From Rheinheimera sp. 1928-s (GTDB taxonomy: Bacteria > Pseudomonadota > Gammaproteobacteria > Enterobacterales > Alteromonadaceae), in the NCBI RefSeq assembly GCF_029269265.1, contig NZ_JARIXP010000001.1, forward strand, positions 920,855-984,854: 64,000 nt of DNA, in the 5' to 3' direction. The notes under the pieces were generated by a model. It saw only the letters and a list, made by a program, of their open reading frames with translations, did no database searches and was not told the DNA's origin. Positions 24,444 to 32,173 of this stretch are shown here, piece by piece. The position numbers were made by a program, and so were the translations under genes. Every line of letters starts with the position of its first letter. Within the stretch, counting starts at the first letter, position 1.

Positions 24444-24542
24444 TGAAGCTGCCGCTTGGTTAACTGAGCTCTATCGCCCGAATTACATAGCTGGGCTATG
24501 TTGGTAAGAGCTCTATTACTGGTCAGTTAGCGTTAACTTCAA
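24444..24542 (-). repeat. Palindromic intergenic repeat, copy 2 (5' of gltB)
   Basis: A ~99-nt imperfect dyad centred on ACATAGC-TGG-GCTATGT (24485-24501), with GAGCTC and GTTAAC pairs in the arms. On the minus strand its end reads CAGTTAACCAAGCGGCAGC, close to the end of copy 1 (18400-18495) in opposite orientation. It lies 50 nt upstream of gltB, probably in the promoter or leader. Confidence 0.6.
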
Positions 24543-24674
24543 TAAGTGCTGGGTAAAAATGTTAAATTTATGAATTATTATTCTTGTATTTGGCGTTTTT
24601 ATCCCTGAAAGAAAACAACAGCTCTGCTTTCAGTCAGTTAGGTGGTCCGCATAGTTGTTTTTATGGCGTTTAGA

Positions 24675-24694
24675 CGTCTATCCATAAATAGACG
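24675..24694. promoter_or_regulatory. Inverted repeat upstream of gltB, possible operator
   Basis: CGTCTAT (24675-24681) and ATAGACG (24688-24694) form a perfect 7-bp dyad with a 6-nt spacer. It overlaps AGACGTCT (24672-24679), identical to one MetJ box, but no second good box adjoins it. It lies 280 bp upstream of gltB in the gltB-folE2 gap. The regulator is unknown. Confidence 0.35.
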
Positions 24695-24835
24695 ATTAGA
24701 TATACCCAGTTCAGGCAGAAATTGCAAGACCAGTCTGGCGCATTTAACCGACTATTTTGTCTGAGGCTGTGAATAAGCAGGTTTGTAATTAAATTACAGA
24801 AATAAGGCTTTTTTGTGGCTTTTAGCTAGTGTGGA

Positions 24836-24869
24836 AGAAAAAAAAGGCCGCAGAAGCGGCATTTTTTTG
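24836..24869. terminator. Terminator after folE2 (bidirectional form)
   Basis: GCCGC (24847-24851), loop AGAA, GCGGC (24856-24860), with an A run on one side and T7 on the other. On the minus strand it lies 38 nt past the folE2 stop and is followed by a T run, a standard intrinsic terminator. Confidence 0.85.
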
Positions 24870-24897
24870 TAATTTAAACGATATTTTTATGCGGAAC

Positions 24898-25824
24898 TTA
24901 TGCGTGATAACCGTTTGAAAGACCTTTGACCGTCACTGCAACCGCATCATGTGCATGCAGGGACTCGTAGTGGTTCACCCGCAGCCAGAAATCGTCAAAT
25001 TCAGACAACTGGTTCAGGGCGTGTTTTAAACGACGGGCTGCATCTTCACAGAACATCAGGTTCTGACCGTTTAAGCGGGCAAACTCTTGCTCGTCAGCGC
25101 GTTTAACTGCGGCCTGTACCGGAGTCTGCAGCGCATCTTCAATCGCATCAATTAACGCTATCACAGGGAAGTCAGTGACTTTATGGTTCAGCTGTACTTT
25201 TATTTCAGCAATAGAGCGTTGGCTATGTGGTGTTGCCACTATACCCTGAGTGGTGCCTAACCAGTCTTTCACTTGTTCTGCATTCACTTGCTGGTGACCG
25301 GCAAATTTAGCCACAAAAGCTTCTTGAATAAGCTGACGGGCTAAAGCTGCTGAACAAGGACAAGTTGAAGAGTAAGGCACGTCGACCTTCATCTCTACGC
25401 CTAACTTGCCATCTTTCAGCTGGCCTGTAATAGTCACAGGGTAAGCTTTCCAGCCTTGTTTTTCGGTGATCAGCGCTTTACGGCGTAAATGCAGTTCAAA
25501 ATCAAACTTCACAAAAGCATGAGTACTTAAATCTTCATGGCTGCTGATGAACTCGTTCAGCAGTTCGCTTAAGGTGGCAAAACTTAAACTGGATTCAATC
25601 GACAGCTGATCCAATAACAGGTAAAGCCGCGACATATGAATGCCTTTGGCTTTTGGATCTTTTAAGTTTACAAAAGCTTCAACTTTGGCGCTGACCTGGC
25701 GTGGTGCTTCTCCTGCCACACTAAACATCAGTGGCAGTTCAATATTGCTCATGCCAACCCATTCCAAAACACCTTCAGTGGTGGCGGAAGAATGGTTAGC
25801 TACATCTGGCATAGTGGTCGGCAT
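24898..25824 (-). CDS. folE2: GTP cyclohydrolase FolE2 (type IB)
   Basis: 308 residues from ATG 25824 ([12 protein letters not shown]), chosen because TTGGAG lies 5 nt upstream and FolE2 proteins begin in this way; the open frame continues upstream to 25890. FolE2 converts GTP to dihydroneopterin triphosphate for folate and queuosine synthesis and accepts metals other than zinc. The conserved catalytic Cys region [18 protein letters not shown] is present, as is [20 protein letters not shown]. Many folE2 genes are Zur-controlled; I see no Zur-like box here but a different perfect dyad at 25853-25869. Confidence 0.93.
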   Translation of the reverse strand: MPTTMPDVANHSSATTEGVLEWVGMSNIELPLMFSVAGEAPRQVSAKVEAFVNLKDPKAKGIHMSRLYLLLDQLSIESSLSFATLSELLNEFISSHEDLSTHAFVKFDFELHLRRKALITEKQGWKAYPVTITGQLKDGKLGVEMKVDVPYSSTCPCSAALARQLIQEAFVAKFAGHQQVNAEQVKDWLGTTQGIVATPHSQRSIAEIKVQLNHKVTDFPVIALIDAIEDALQTPVQAAVKRADEQEFARLNGQNLMFCEDAARRLKHALNQLSEFDDFWLRVNHYESLHAHDAVAVTVKGLSNGYHA

Positions 25825-25852
25825 GAATACTCCAATGTCGTCAAATGCTGAA

Positions 25853-25869
25853 ATCATGTTCGACATGAT
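25853..25869. promoter_or_regulatory. Perfect palindrome upstream of folE2, candidate operator
   Basis: ATCATGT-TCG-ACATGAT, 7-bp arms with a 3-nt centre, lies 29 bp upstream of the folE2 ATG. It does not match the AT-rich Zur consensus I know. Position and symmetry suggest a dimeric repressor site or a leader element. Confidence 0.45.
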
Positions 25870-25972
25870 CCCGCTAAAAATTTGGCGCACTTTATACCAT
25901 ATTTTGCTGCTCGGGCCGGTATAAAATCTGTGCTATATAAGCTGATTTTTTTAGAACAGCTTAAACGAAAAA

Positions 25973-26007
25973 AGCGAATACCCGACTAAATCTGTCGGAT
26001 ATTCGCT
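25973..26007 (-). terminator. Terminator of the receptor-permease-amidohydrolase operon
   Basis: AGCGAATA-C-CCGAC pairs with GTCGG-A-TATTCGCT, a ~13-bp stem with one mismatch and a 7-nt loop. On the minus strand it is followed by TTTTTTCG. It lies 45 nt past the amidohydrolase stop. Confidence 0.88.
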
Positions 26008-26051
26008 AAATTGGGATGCAGTCACGGAAAATCAACTCTTAACAACAGCTA

Positions 26052-27233
26052 TTACTTTTCAAAAGTACCTTTTACCAGCGCCTTGCCGTCTTTTACCAAT
26101 TGGCGACCTTTGGCAAAGACATCACGAATTGTTAAATCAGTTTTATTCAAAAGCACTAAGTCTGCGTCCATTCCTGCTGCAATACGGCCTTTGTGCTTCA
26201 ATCCCAGCACTGCTGCTGGTGCTGCAGTTATAGCAGTGATGGCATCTGATAAAGGTACCTTATATTCAAGCACTGCCTGGCGGGCGACCTGATATAAAGT
26301 TTGTACTTTGCCTACTTCAAGCCCAATCAGTTCTCCATGGTCGTTATAGACTGGCAAACTGGCATTGCCATCTGAGCTTAATGTCAGATTCATTGCCGGA
26401 ACACCTGCTTCTAAAGCTCTTGCTAAAGCTGCTGCAGCTGCTACTTCACCATGTTGTAAGTCGTAACTTGTGGTGCTGGTAGTAAAATCAATCACAGCTC
26501 CTGCTTTTGCAAGCTCAATACCGGCCTGAAACACAGCTTCATTGCGGTTGATATGAGTTGGGTAGAATTGGGACAGTTTAAGCTCTGTACCTTCTACAGC
26601 TTGCCACAATGGCTGTAACAACGACTCACCACTCCCTACATGCACACTGACTACACCAGCTTTACCTGACAAAATTCCACCCACTTTAGCCGCAGCTGCT
26701 ACTTTACGGATTTCATCTAGAGTGGGTTGAGAAGAGCGGAAATCGCTGATGGCAATTTCGCCGACGCCGATAAACTTGTCGATGAGGATCAGATCATCCG
26801 TGATATTACCCATTAAAGTCCGGCACGGAATTTCGTAAGAACCTGTATGGCAATAAGTGCTGATACCTTCAGTTTCCAGCGCATGAGCTTTGGCTAACAG
26901 ATTAGTTAAGGTTCTGGTGGTTGCGTCTGTGCCCAGCACGCCAATAGCTGTGGTGACTCCACCTAAAGTGGCATCTGTTAACTGCATTTCAGGAGTACGG
27001 CTGGCAAAACCACCTTCACCGCCACCGCCAATAAAATGTACTAAAGAATCAACAAAACCCGGCACTAAATAACAATGGCTGGCATCAATCACTTCAATGG
27101 GCAAATTACTGCTGCCAGCTTCAAAGCCAGAACCTAAAGCTGCGATTTGATTACCGGCTACCAAAAGATCCATCAAACCTAAATCCGTTGGGCTTACTAT
27201 ATGGGCATTTTTAAATAGTTTTATTGCGCTCAT
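26052..27233 (-). CDS. IadA-family isoaspartyl-dipeptidase-like amidohydrolase with altered metal ligands
   Basis: 393 residues, the IadA length, with clear family stretches: FIGGGGEGGFASRTPE, YPTHINRNEAVF, LTLSSDGNASLP and a C-terminal VKGTFE. IadA splits beta-aspartyl dipeptides at a two-metal site held by an HxH pair, a carboxylated Lys, two His and an Asp. Here the HxH position reads L64-V-H66, and the Lys region (GVKxAISDHRS in E. coli as I recall it) reads GVGEIAISDFRS with E159. H198, H227 and D288 remain. A Glu/His/His/Asp set resembles single-metal NagA. The true substrate is therefore open. AAGGA precedes the ATG. It is the last gene of a three-gene operon. Confidence 0.88.
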   Translation of the reverse strand: MSAIKLFKNAHIVSPTDLGLMDLLVAGNQIAALGSGFEAGSSNLPIEVIDASHCYLVPGFVDSLVHFIGGGGEGGFASRTPEMQLTDATLGGVTTAIGVLGTDATTRTLTNLLAKAHALETEGISTYCHTGSYEIPCRTLMGNITDDLILIDKFIGVGEIAISDFRSSQPTLDEIRKVAAAAKVGGILSGKAGVVSVHVGSGESLLQPLWQAVEGTELKLSQFYPTHINRNEAVFQAGIELAKAGAVIDFTTSTTSYDLQHGEVAAAAALARALEAGVPAMNLTLSSDGNASLPVYNDHGELIGLEVGKVQTLYQVARQAVLEYKVPLSDAITAITAAPAAVLGLKHKGRIAAGMDADLVLLNKTDLTIRDVFAKGRQLVKDGKALVKGTFEK

Positions 27234-27242
27234 TTTATGTCC

Positions 27243-28724
27243 TTATTGATAACCAATGGCGACTGCGACCAGCACTGCTGTACTTGCAAGAGCGAAAAGC
27301 CAGAGCTGCAAACGCCAGGCAAACTTTGCCCATAACATCCAGTCAACCCGCACTACACCCAGGCAACCAATTAAAGAAGCGGAAGTGGGCACTATGCAGT
27401 TGGTTAAACCATCACCTAATTGAAAAGCTAAAACTGCTATTTGGCGGGACACTCCAACCAAATCCGCCAAAGGCGCAACTAATGGCATAGTTAAAGCTGC
27501 CTGGCCTGAACCTGAGGTAACAAAGAAGTTAAACACGGATTGGAAAATCAACATAAACCAGGCAGATACATAGCTGGATACACCATCAAAGCTGCTGCCA
27601 GCGTAATGCAATAACGTATTGAGAATAGAAGGTTCTGTGGCGTCGTCGCCTCCTAACAGCAGCACTATACCTTTGGCCATACCTACTATCATGGCGGCAG
27701 GTAATAATTCAGCTGCACCTTGTTTAAAGGCATCAGCAGCTCCATTCACAGTCATTCGTTTGCCAACAATACCTAAAATGGCTGTGGCTATACCTAAAGC
27801 AAAAAACTGAGTGGCAATTTCAGGAATGTAATAACCACGGGCCACTACGCCCCAAATTACCCAGGTAATACCGGCGACAAAGAGCAATAAAATGGCAGCA
27901 TCTAAGGTACCGAAGCTGGTACTTTGTTGTTCTTGCTGTTGGGCGCGCAGTTTTTGATCTGAAGCAAAACTGACAGAAAGTTGTGGGTTCTTTTTAATTT
28001 TTGCCGCATAACGCATGGTAAAGATGATGCCGAAAAGGGTGAACACAACCCAAAGTGCAATACGATAGTCAGCCCCTGACATCAGAGGTAAACCCGCTAT
28101 ACCCTGAGCTATAGCGACACTAAATGGATTCATCCAGGAGGTTGCAAAACCAATCTGAGTGGCGATGTAAGTAACCAGCACAGTGGTAATAGCATCGTAA
28201 CCTAAAGCCAGCATCAAAGGCAGTAAGACAATACAAAAGGCAATGGCTTCTTCACCCATGCCAAAAACTGCACCACCTAAAGAAAACAGCAAAAACATTA
28301 AAGGTATAAATAAATAATCTATATCTTTGGTTTTGGCTATTAATGCCAGAATACCGTTATTAACAGCTCCTGTTTTCATAATGATGCCAAAGGCACCACC
28401 GGTCAGCAGAATAAAGGCAATCACGCCTATAGCTGCGCCCATTTTGTCGCCAGAAACCATGCCCTCAAAGGCGTAGTTTAAAAAGCCAACCTGACCACCT
28501 TCACCAAACAAAGGCACTGCTTTGTTTTGTTCCTCAGCAAACTGGAAGCTGTTTGGGTCAATACGGGCTTTAACAGTTTCACCTGCGGCGTTTAGGGTTT
28601 CCGGTAACATCTGAAAATAACCAGCCGGAATAAGGTGGGACGCAATAGCTGCCGCTATCATCACAAAAAAAAGTATGACAAAAGCATCCGGCATGCTGAC
28701 CGGTTTTTTGCTTGTAACTTGCAT
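27243..28724 (-). CDS. YfcC-family inner-membrane permease
   Basis: 493 residues and about 12-13 hydrophobic helices. The sequence (MPDAFVILFFVMIAAAIASH, GAFGIIMKTGAVNNGI, FGMGEEAIAFCIVLLPLMLA, SGSGQAALTMPLVAPLADL) is typical of the YfcC family within the ion-transporter superfamily. E. coli YfcC is annotated as a putative basic amino-acid antiporter; the substrate here is not proven. It lies 9 bp upstream of the IadA-like gene and 64 bp after the TonB receptor gene, so it probably moves the peptide or amino acid that the enzyme handles. Confidence 0.88.
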   Translation of the reverse strand: MQVTSKKPVSMPDAFVILFFVMIAAAIASHLIPAGYFQMLPETLNAAGETVKARIDPNSFQFAEEQNKAVPLFGEGGQVGFLNYAFEGMVSGDKMGAAIGVIAFILLTGGAFGIIMKTGAVNNGILALIAKTKDIDYLFIPLMFLLFSLGGAVFGMGEEAIAFCIVLLPLMLALGYDAITTVLVTYIATQIGFATSWMNPFSVAIAQGIAGLPLMSGADYRIALWVVFTLFGIIFTMRYAAKIKKNPQLSVSFASDQKLRAQQQEQQSTSFGTLDAAILLLFVAGITWVIWGVVARGYYIPEIATQFFALGIATAILGIVGKRMTVNGAADAFKQGAAELLPAAMIVGMAKGIVLLLGGDDATEPSILNTLLHYAGSSFDGVSSYVSAWFMLIFQSVFNFFVTSGSGQAALTMPLVAPLADLVGVSRQIAVLAFQLGDGLTNCIVPTSASLIGCLGVVRVDWMLWAKFAWRLQLWLFALASTAVLVAVAIGYQ

Positions 28725-28745
28725 GAGATTTACCTGTTAAATGCA

Positions 28746-28764
28746 GCCGGGCTAAAAGCCCGGC
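28746..28764 (-). other. Intercistronic stem-loop between receptor and permease genes
   Basis: GCCGGGCT-AAA-AGCCCGGC is a perfect 8-bp stem. No T run follows on the minus strand, so it is more likely an mRNA-stabilising or partial-attenuation hairpin than a full terminator. It would let the receptor be made in excess over the downstream genes. Confidence 0.55.
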
Positions 28765-28788
28765 TTCTATTATTCGCTTCGAGTGCTG

Positions 28789-31701
28789 TTAAAACTTGTG
28801 GCTTAGTGCAATACGGAAGCTACGACCTAAAGCATCATGGTTAATAGAATCAAAACCACGGCTTGAACCATAAGCTGTTGGTGGATCCCGATCAAACAGA
28901 TTGTCGATATTAAAGCTGATCGTGGTTTGGGCAAAATCATATCCCAAATTCATTCGCCATGTAGTCCAGGACGAGACCTGACGGGTTCCATCTGCGTTTA
29001 ATTGACCTAAGTCTTCCAGCTCGTCCAGTTCACGGCCACGCAGCCCTTCAATATCATCTTCGTAGGAATCCGTGTAATTCGCCGAAATGCTACTGAAGAA
29101 GTCACCTCTTGACCAGCTAAAGCGCACGCCAGCTACAGTTTCAGGGTAACGCCAGCTACCAATCAGCTCTTCGATTTCATCAGAGCCTGCTTTATTGCGC
29201 TCAAAAGATAAATAATGGGTGGCATCCAGGCTCAGGCCGAAGGTGCCAGCTTCAGTATCAAATCTGTGATCGTACGCCAGATCTATACCACTGACAGTTT
29301 GCTCACCGGTATTTTCCAGCAGCAATACATGGTCGCGGAACAGTGGTAACTCAGCAAAACGTGGGTCGTCGTAAGCTACCCAGGCATCCAGTATTTCTGT
29401 CATATTGGCGCCGTCTTGTTCGATAGTCAGACCTGCGTTGTCTGTTACATCACAAAGGGCTTCATCAAAAGAAATACCCTGACTACCTTCAGGTACTAAA
29501 CCACAATGGCGTAAAGAAGCATCCCCAATAGCGCGGGCCAGAACACCAGTCATATTGGTATCGACCAGATTTTCATGTTCAAAGCGCCAGTAATCCACTG
29601 TTAATGTGCTGTTTTCTGACAAGCTTAAAGCAAAACCTAAACTGATGGAGTCAGACTCTTCTGCCTGCAGTTGTGGGTTACCCAACTCCAGCACATTGTT
29701 GCCACGTTCATCACCAAAACCTTCGCAGAATAAATCTGCAACGGCCTGGTTGGCACCACAATCAAAACTTGCTGTGGTGGTTCTGAGTTTTACTCCGGCC
29801 TGAGTTAACGAAGGTGCACGGAAGGACGTGGCGTAAGAAGCTCTGACGATCAGCTCTTCGACAGGACGGTAACTAAAGCCAATTTTTGGGTTAAAGGTGC
29901 CGCCAAAATCATCAAAGTGGTCATAACGTGCGGCAAGCTGCATATCTAAAGTACTGGCCAGCGGCACATTAAATTCAGAGAATGCCGCCCATTGAGTGCG
30001 TTCAGCTGCCGATAAACTGGAACCAAAACCAAAAACATCGACCAGATAACCGTTTTCAGCTCTGGCTATTGCATTGTCTGAAGGGGTATCAGTGATTTTT
30101 TCTTTACGAATTTCAAGGCCAAAAGCAGAGCTAATCACGCCATCGTTAAATTCCATTAAATCGCCATTAAAGCGCGCATCCCAACCTAGTACTGTACTTT
30201 TACCTTTGCGGTTTGGCATTTCCTGTGCAAGCGCCAGCAAAGCTTCGTTGCTGCTATCGTTTTGCAGGAAAGGGTTATAGATAGCGCCTAAAGAGCTGCT
30301 GCTGCAACTTAAGCTATCGTTATCAGCGTCATAGCTGGCAATAGTGCCGTTAGAGCAAAGTTCACCTGCTAAAGCGGCGTGGTATTTATATCTGTTGTAA
30401 ACGCCTTTAGTGGCAACCTGATCAGATTTTGATTCAGAGTAAATAACAGCCGACTCCCAACCCCAATCACCCACTGAACCTGATAAAGCACTGACTAAAC
30501 GCAAAGCGTCTGTTTCCACTTCTATAGTGCGTGGTGTACCAAAACGGGCATCAAAAGCAAAACCATAAAGCTCACGGCCAGCGACTGTATCAAAAGGGTC
30601 TATATACAATTGATCGAGTAACTCATCACGAAGGGCAGGGCCAAAAATATCCAGAGTGCTTTCGTCTGCAAAAGGGCCTTCACTGTCATCCAGTTGATTA
30701 ATAGGAGCTGGGCTTGAGAGGGCGACAGATTTGGTATTGCTGAAAAACACATCGGTATTCCAGCTGATATCACCAAAGTCTTTCTGGAAAATAGCTCCAG
30801 TGGAGTAACTGGTTAAATCTGAGTTCAGTTGGTCATCTTCATTGGGGTAATAAGCGCAAATTTCTTCACCAAACTCTGTAGTCACAAGCTCGGTAGCGCA
30901 GCCTGGCGTAGCCAGTTCATTGCCCGAGCGTACAGAGTTGTAATAAATATTGGGTGTGTTTTTTGGCAGGTAAGAGTATGAACTTTGTAGCAGGGGAGAA
31001 CGGGTAAAGTCTCTGTCCTGAGCACTAAAGGCGTTACGGTCAAGATAATCAGCGAATACAGTCAGTTGACCGCCAGCAACTTGCTGACCAAATACCAGAT
31101 TCAGGTTGCGGCGGCTCTCATCACTGGACGCCGCACTGTCGCCATAAGAGGCATTAAGCTCCATGCCTTCATAATCTTTTTTCAGTATGTAGTTAATAAC
31201 ACCAGCTACAGCATCTGCCCCGTAAATGGCCGAAGCGCCTGTGGCTAAGACTTCAATACGTTCAATGGCAGCTAAAGGAATGCTGTTTACATCAACAAAA
31301 TTCTGAGTGCCTGCCGCAAATGAACTGGCAGCAACACGGCGGCCGTTAATCAGCGTCAAAGTGGAAGCCGGGCCTAAACCACGCAATGATGCTGCGGCCT
31401 GACCTGCTGGCGTTGACGTTGAGGTTGCACCACTTTCACTGGTGGAAAAGGTGCCGTCACCGCCTCTCAATTGGCCTACGTCTTTCAATAAATCAAAAAT
31501 ACTATTAGCGCCCGATTTTTTAATATCGTCGCTACTGATCACGACCAGCGGCTGAGCACCTTCTAAATCAACCCCCTTGAGGCGGGAGCCTGTGACTTCG
31601 ATTTTTTCTATTGAATCGTTTTCAGTTGCAGTTTCAGTTTGAGCAGATACGGAAAAGCAGCAAGCCGCAACGGCCAGCGAAAGCATAGATGGTTTAAACA
31701 T
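28789..31701 (-). CDS. TonB-dependent outer-membrane receptor
   Basis: 970 residues. The signal peptide (about 1-21) ends VSAQT. A TonB box-like IEKIEVTGSRL follows at about residues 31-41, then the plug domain (AASLRGLGPASTLTLINGRR, AIYGADAVAGVINYIL) and a 22-strand barrel ending in a terminal Phe (FRIALSHKF), as needed for Bam-dependent assembly. There is no STN signalling domain. This subtype in Alteromonadales is often linked to peptidases and amino-acid uptake. It heads an operon with a YfcC permease and an IadA-like enzyme, suggesting uptake of a peptide ligand. A promoter and structured leader lie upstream. Confidence 0.93.
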   Translation of the reverse strand: MFKPSMLSLAVAACCFSVSAQTETATENDSIEKIEVTGSRLKGVDLEGAQPLVVISSDDIKKSGANSIFDLLKDVGQLRGGDGTFSTSESGATSTSTPAGQAAASLRGLGPASTLTLINGRRVAASSFAAGTQNFVDVNSIPLAAIERIEVLATGASAIYGADAVAGVINYILKKDYEGMELNASYGDSAASSDESRRNLNLVFGQQVAGGQLTVFADYLDRNAFSAQDRDFTRSPLLQSSYSYLPKNTPNIYYNSVRSGNELATPGCATELVTTEFGEEICAYYPNEDDQLNSDLTSYSTGAIFQKDFGDISWNTDVFFSNTKSVALSSPAPINQLDDSEGPFADESTLDIFGPALRDELLDQLYIDPFDTVAGRELYGFAFDARFGTPRTIEVETDALRLVSALSGSVGDWGWESAVIYSESKSDQVATKGVYNRYKYHAALAGELCSNGTIASYDADNDSLSCSSSSLGAIYNPFLQNDSSNEALLALAQEMPNRKGKSTVLGWDARFNGDLMEFNDGVISSAFGLEIRKEKITDTPSDNAIARAENGYLVDVFGFGSSLSAAERTQWAAFSEFNVPLASTLDMQLAARYDHFDDFGGTFNPKIGFSYRPVEELIVRASYATSFRAPSLTQAGVKLRTTTASFDCGANQAVADLFCEGFGDERGNNVLELGNPQLQAEESDSISLGFALSLSENSTLTVDYWRFEHENLVDTNMTGVLARAIGDASLRHCGLVPEGSQGISFDEALCDVTDNAGLTIEQDGANMTEILDAWVAYDDPRFAELPLFRDHVLLLENTGEQTVSGIDLAYDHRFDTEAGTFGLSLDATHYLSFERNKAGSDEIEELIGSWRYPETVAGVRFSWSRGDFFSSISANYTDSYEDDIEGLRGRELDELEDLGQLNADGTRQVSSWTTWRMNLGYDFAQTTISFNIDNLFDRDPPTAYGSSRGFDSINHDALGRSFRIALSHKF

Positions 31702-31941
31702 TTTTTATTACCTGTTGCTTCATTACAGCACTGTCTGCTCTGGCAACCGGGTTGCAGAGTTATAGTCAGCAGGCTGTTAGTTGTTATGGTTTAGTTTTAA
31801 ATAGCAAAACACCCAGCAGTGAGCTGGTGGTTTGGCTACTCGTTAAACCACTCCGACAGGTAGTAGGACGAGTAGTAATATGTTGAGAGCGAAACCGCTT
31901 TTTTAAGCATATTACTTTGCAGATGATTAAATTCAGATGGC
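31702..31941 (-). promoter_or_regulatory. Structured 5' leader of the TonB receptor operon
   Basis: About 240 nt separate the predicted start site (~31941) from the receptor ATG. The leader contains a perfect 8-bp pair CTACTCGT/ACGAGTAG (31837-31844 with 31869-31876). Downstream in the transcript is a hairpin CACCAGC/GCTGGGTG (about 31808-31829), followed by TTTTGCTATTT, which looks like an attenuator. I do not recognise a known riboswitch class. Confidence 0.5.
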
Positions 31942-31947
31942 TTTAAG

Positions 31948-31975
31948 ATTTAACCGCTCTGTCATCTTCTGTCAA
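31948..31975 (-). promoter_or_regulatory. Sigma-70 promoter of the TonB receptor operon
   Basis: On the minus strand TTGACA (31970-31975) and TTAAAT (31948-31953) are separated by 16 bp. The -35 box is perfect and the -10 fair. It points at the receptor gene. Confidence 0.6.
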
Positions 31976-32173
31976 TCATTCTTCGTTAGTAAAATCGATT
32001 TCTGGTTGAAAAATGCTCAACGCCTCAGATTTTTACCTGTTTTGGTTCAGCCGACAACAAAATTTAGCAGGACAAAAAGCTGCAGGATCTGGCAGACTTG
32101 CTGAACTAAAAGCAACAATACATCTCGGGTAGCTTACCCCTTGTTGTGAAGAATTTATTTTCAAAGGCAGATA

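Noticed and set aside
24672-24703. A full MetJ operator
   Set aside because: Only one 8-bp box is perfect and MetJ needs two or more adjacent boxes; no methionine gene is adjacent.
24395-24897. A riboswitch upstream of gltB
   Set aside because: The dyads present are explained better by an intergenic repeat and the folE2 terminator; no known aptamer core is visible.
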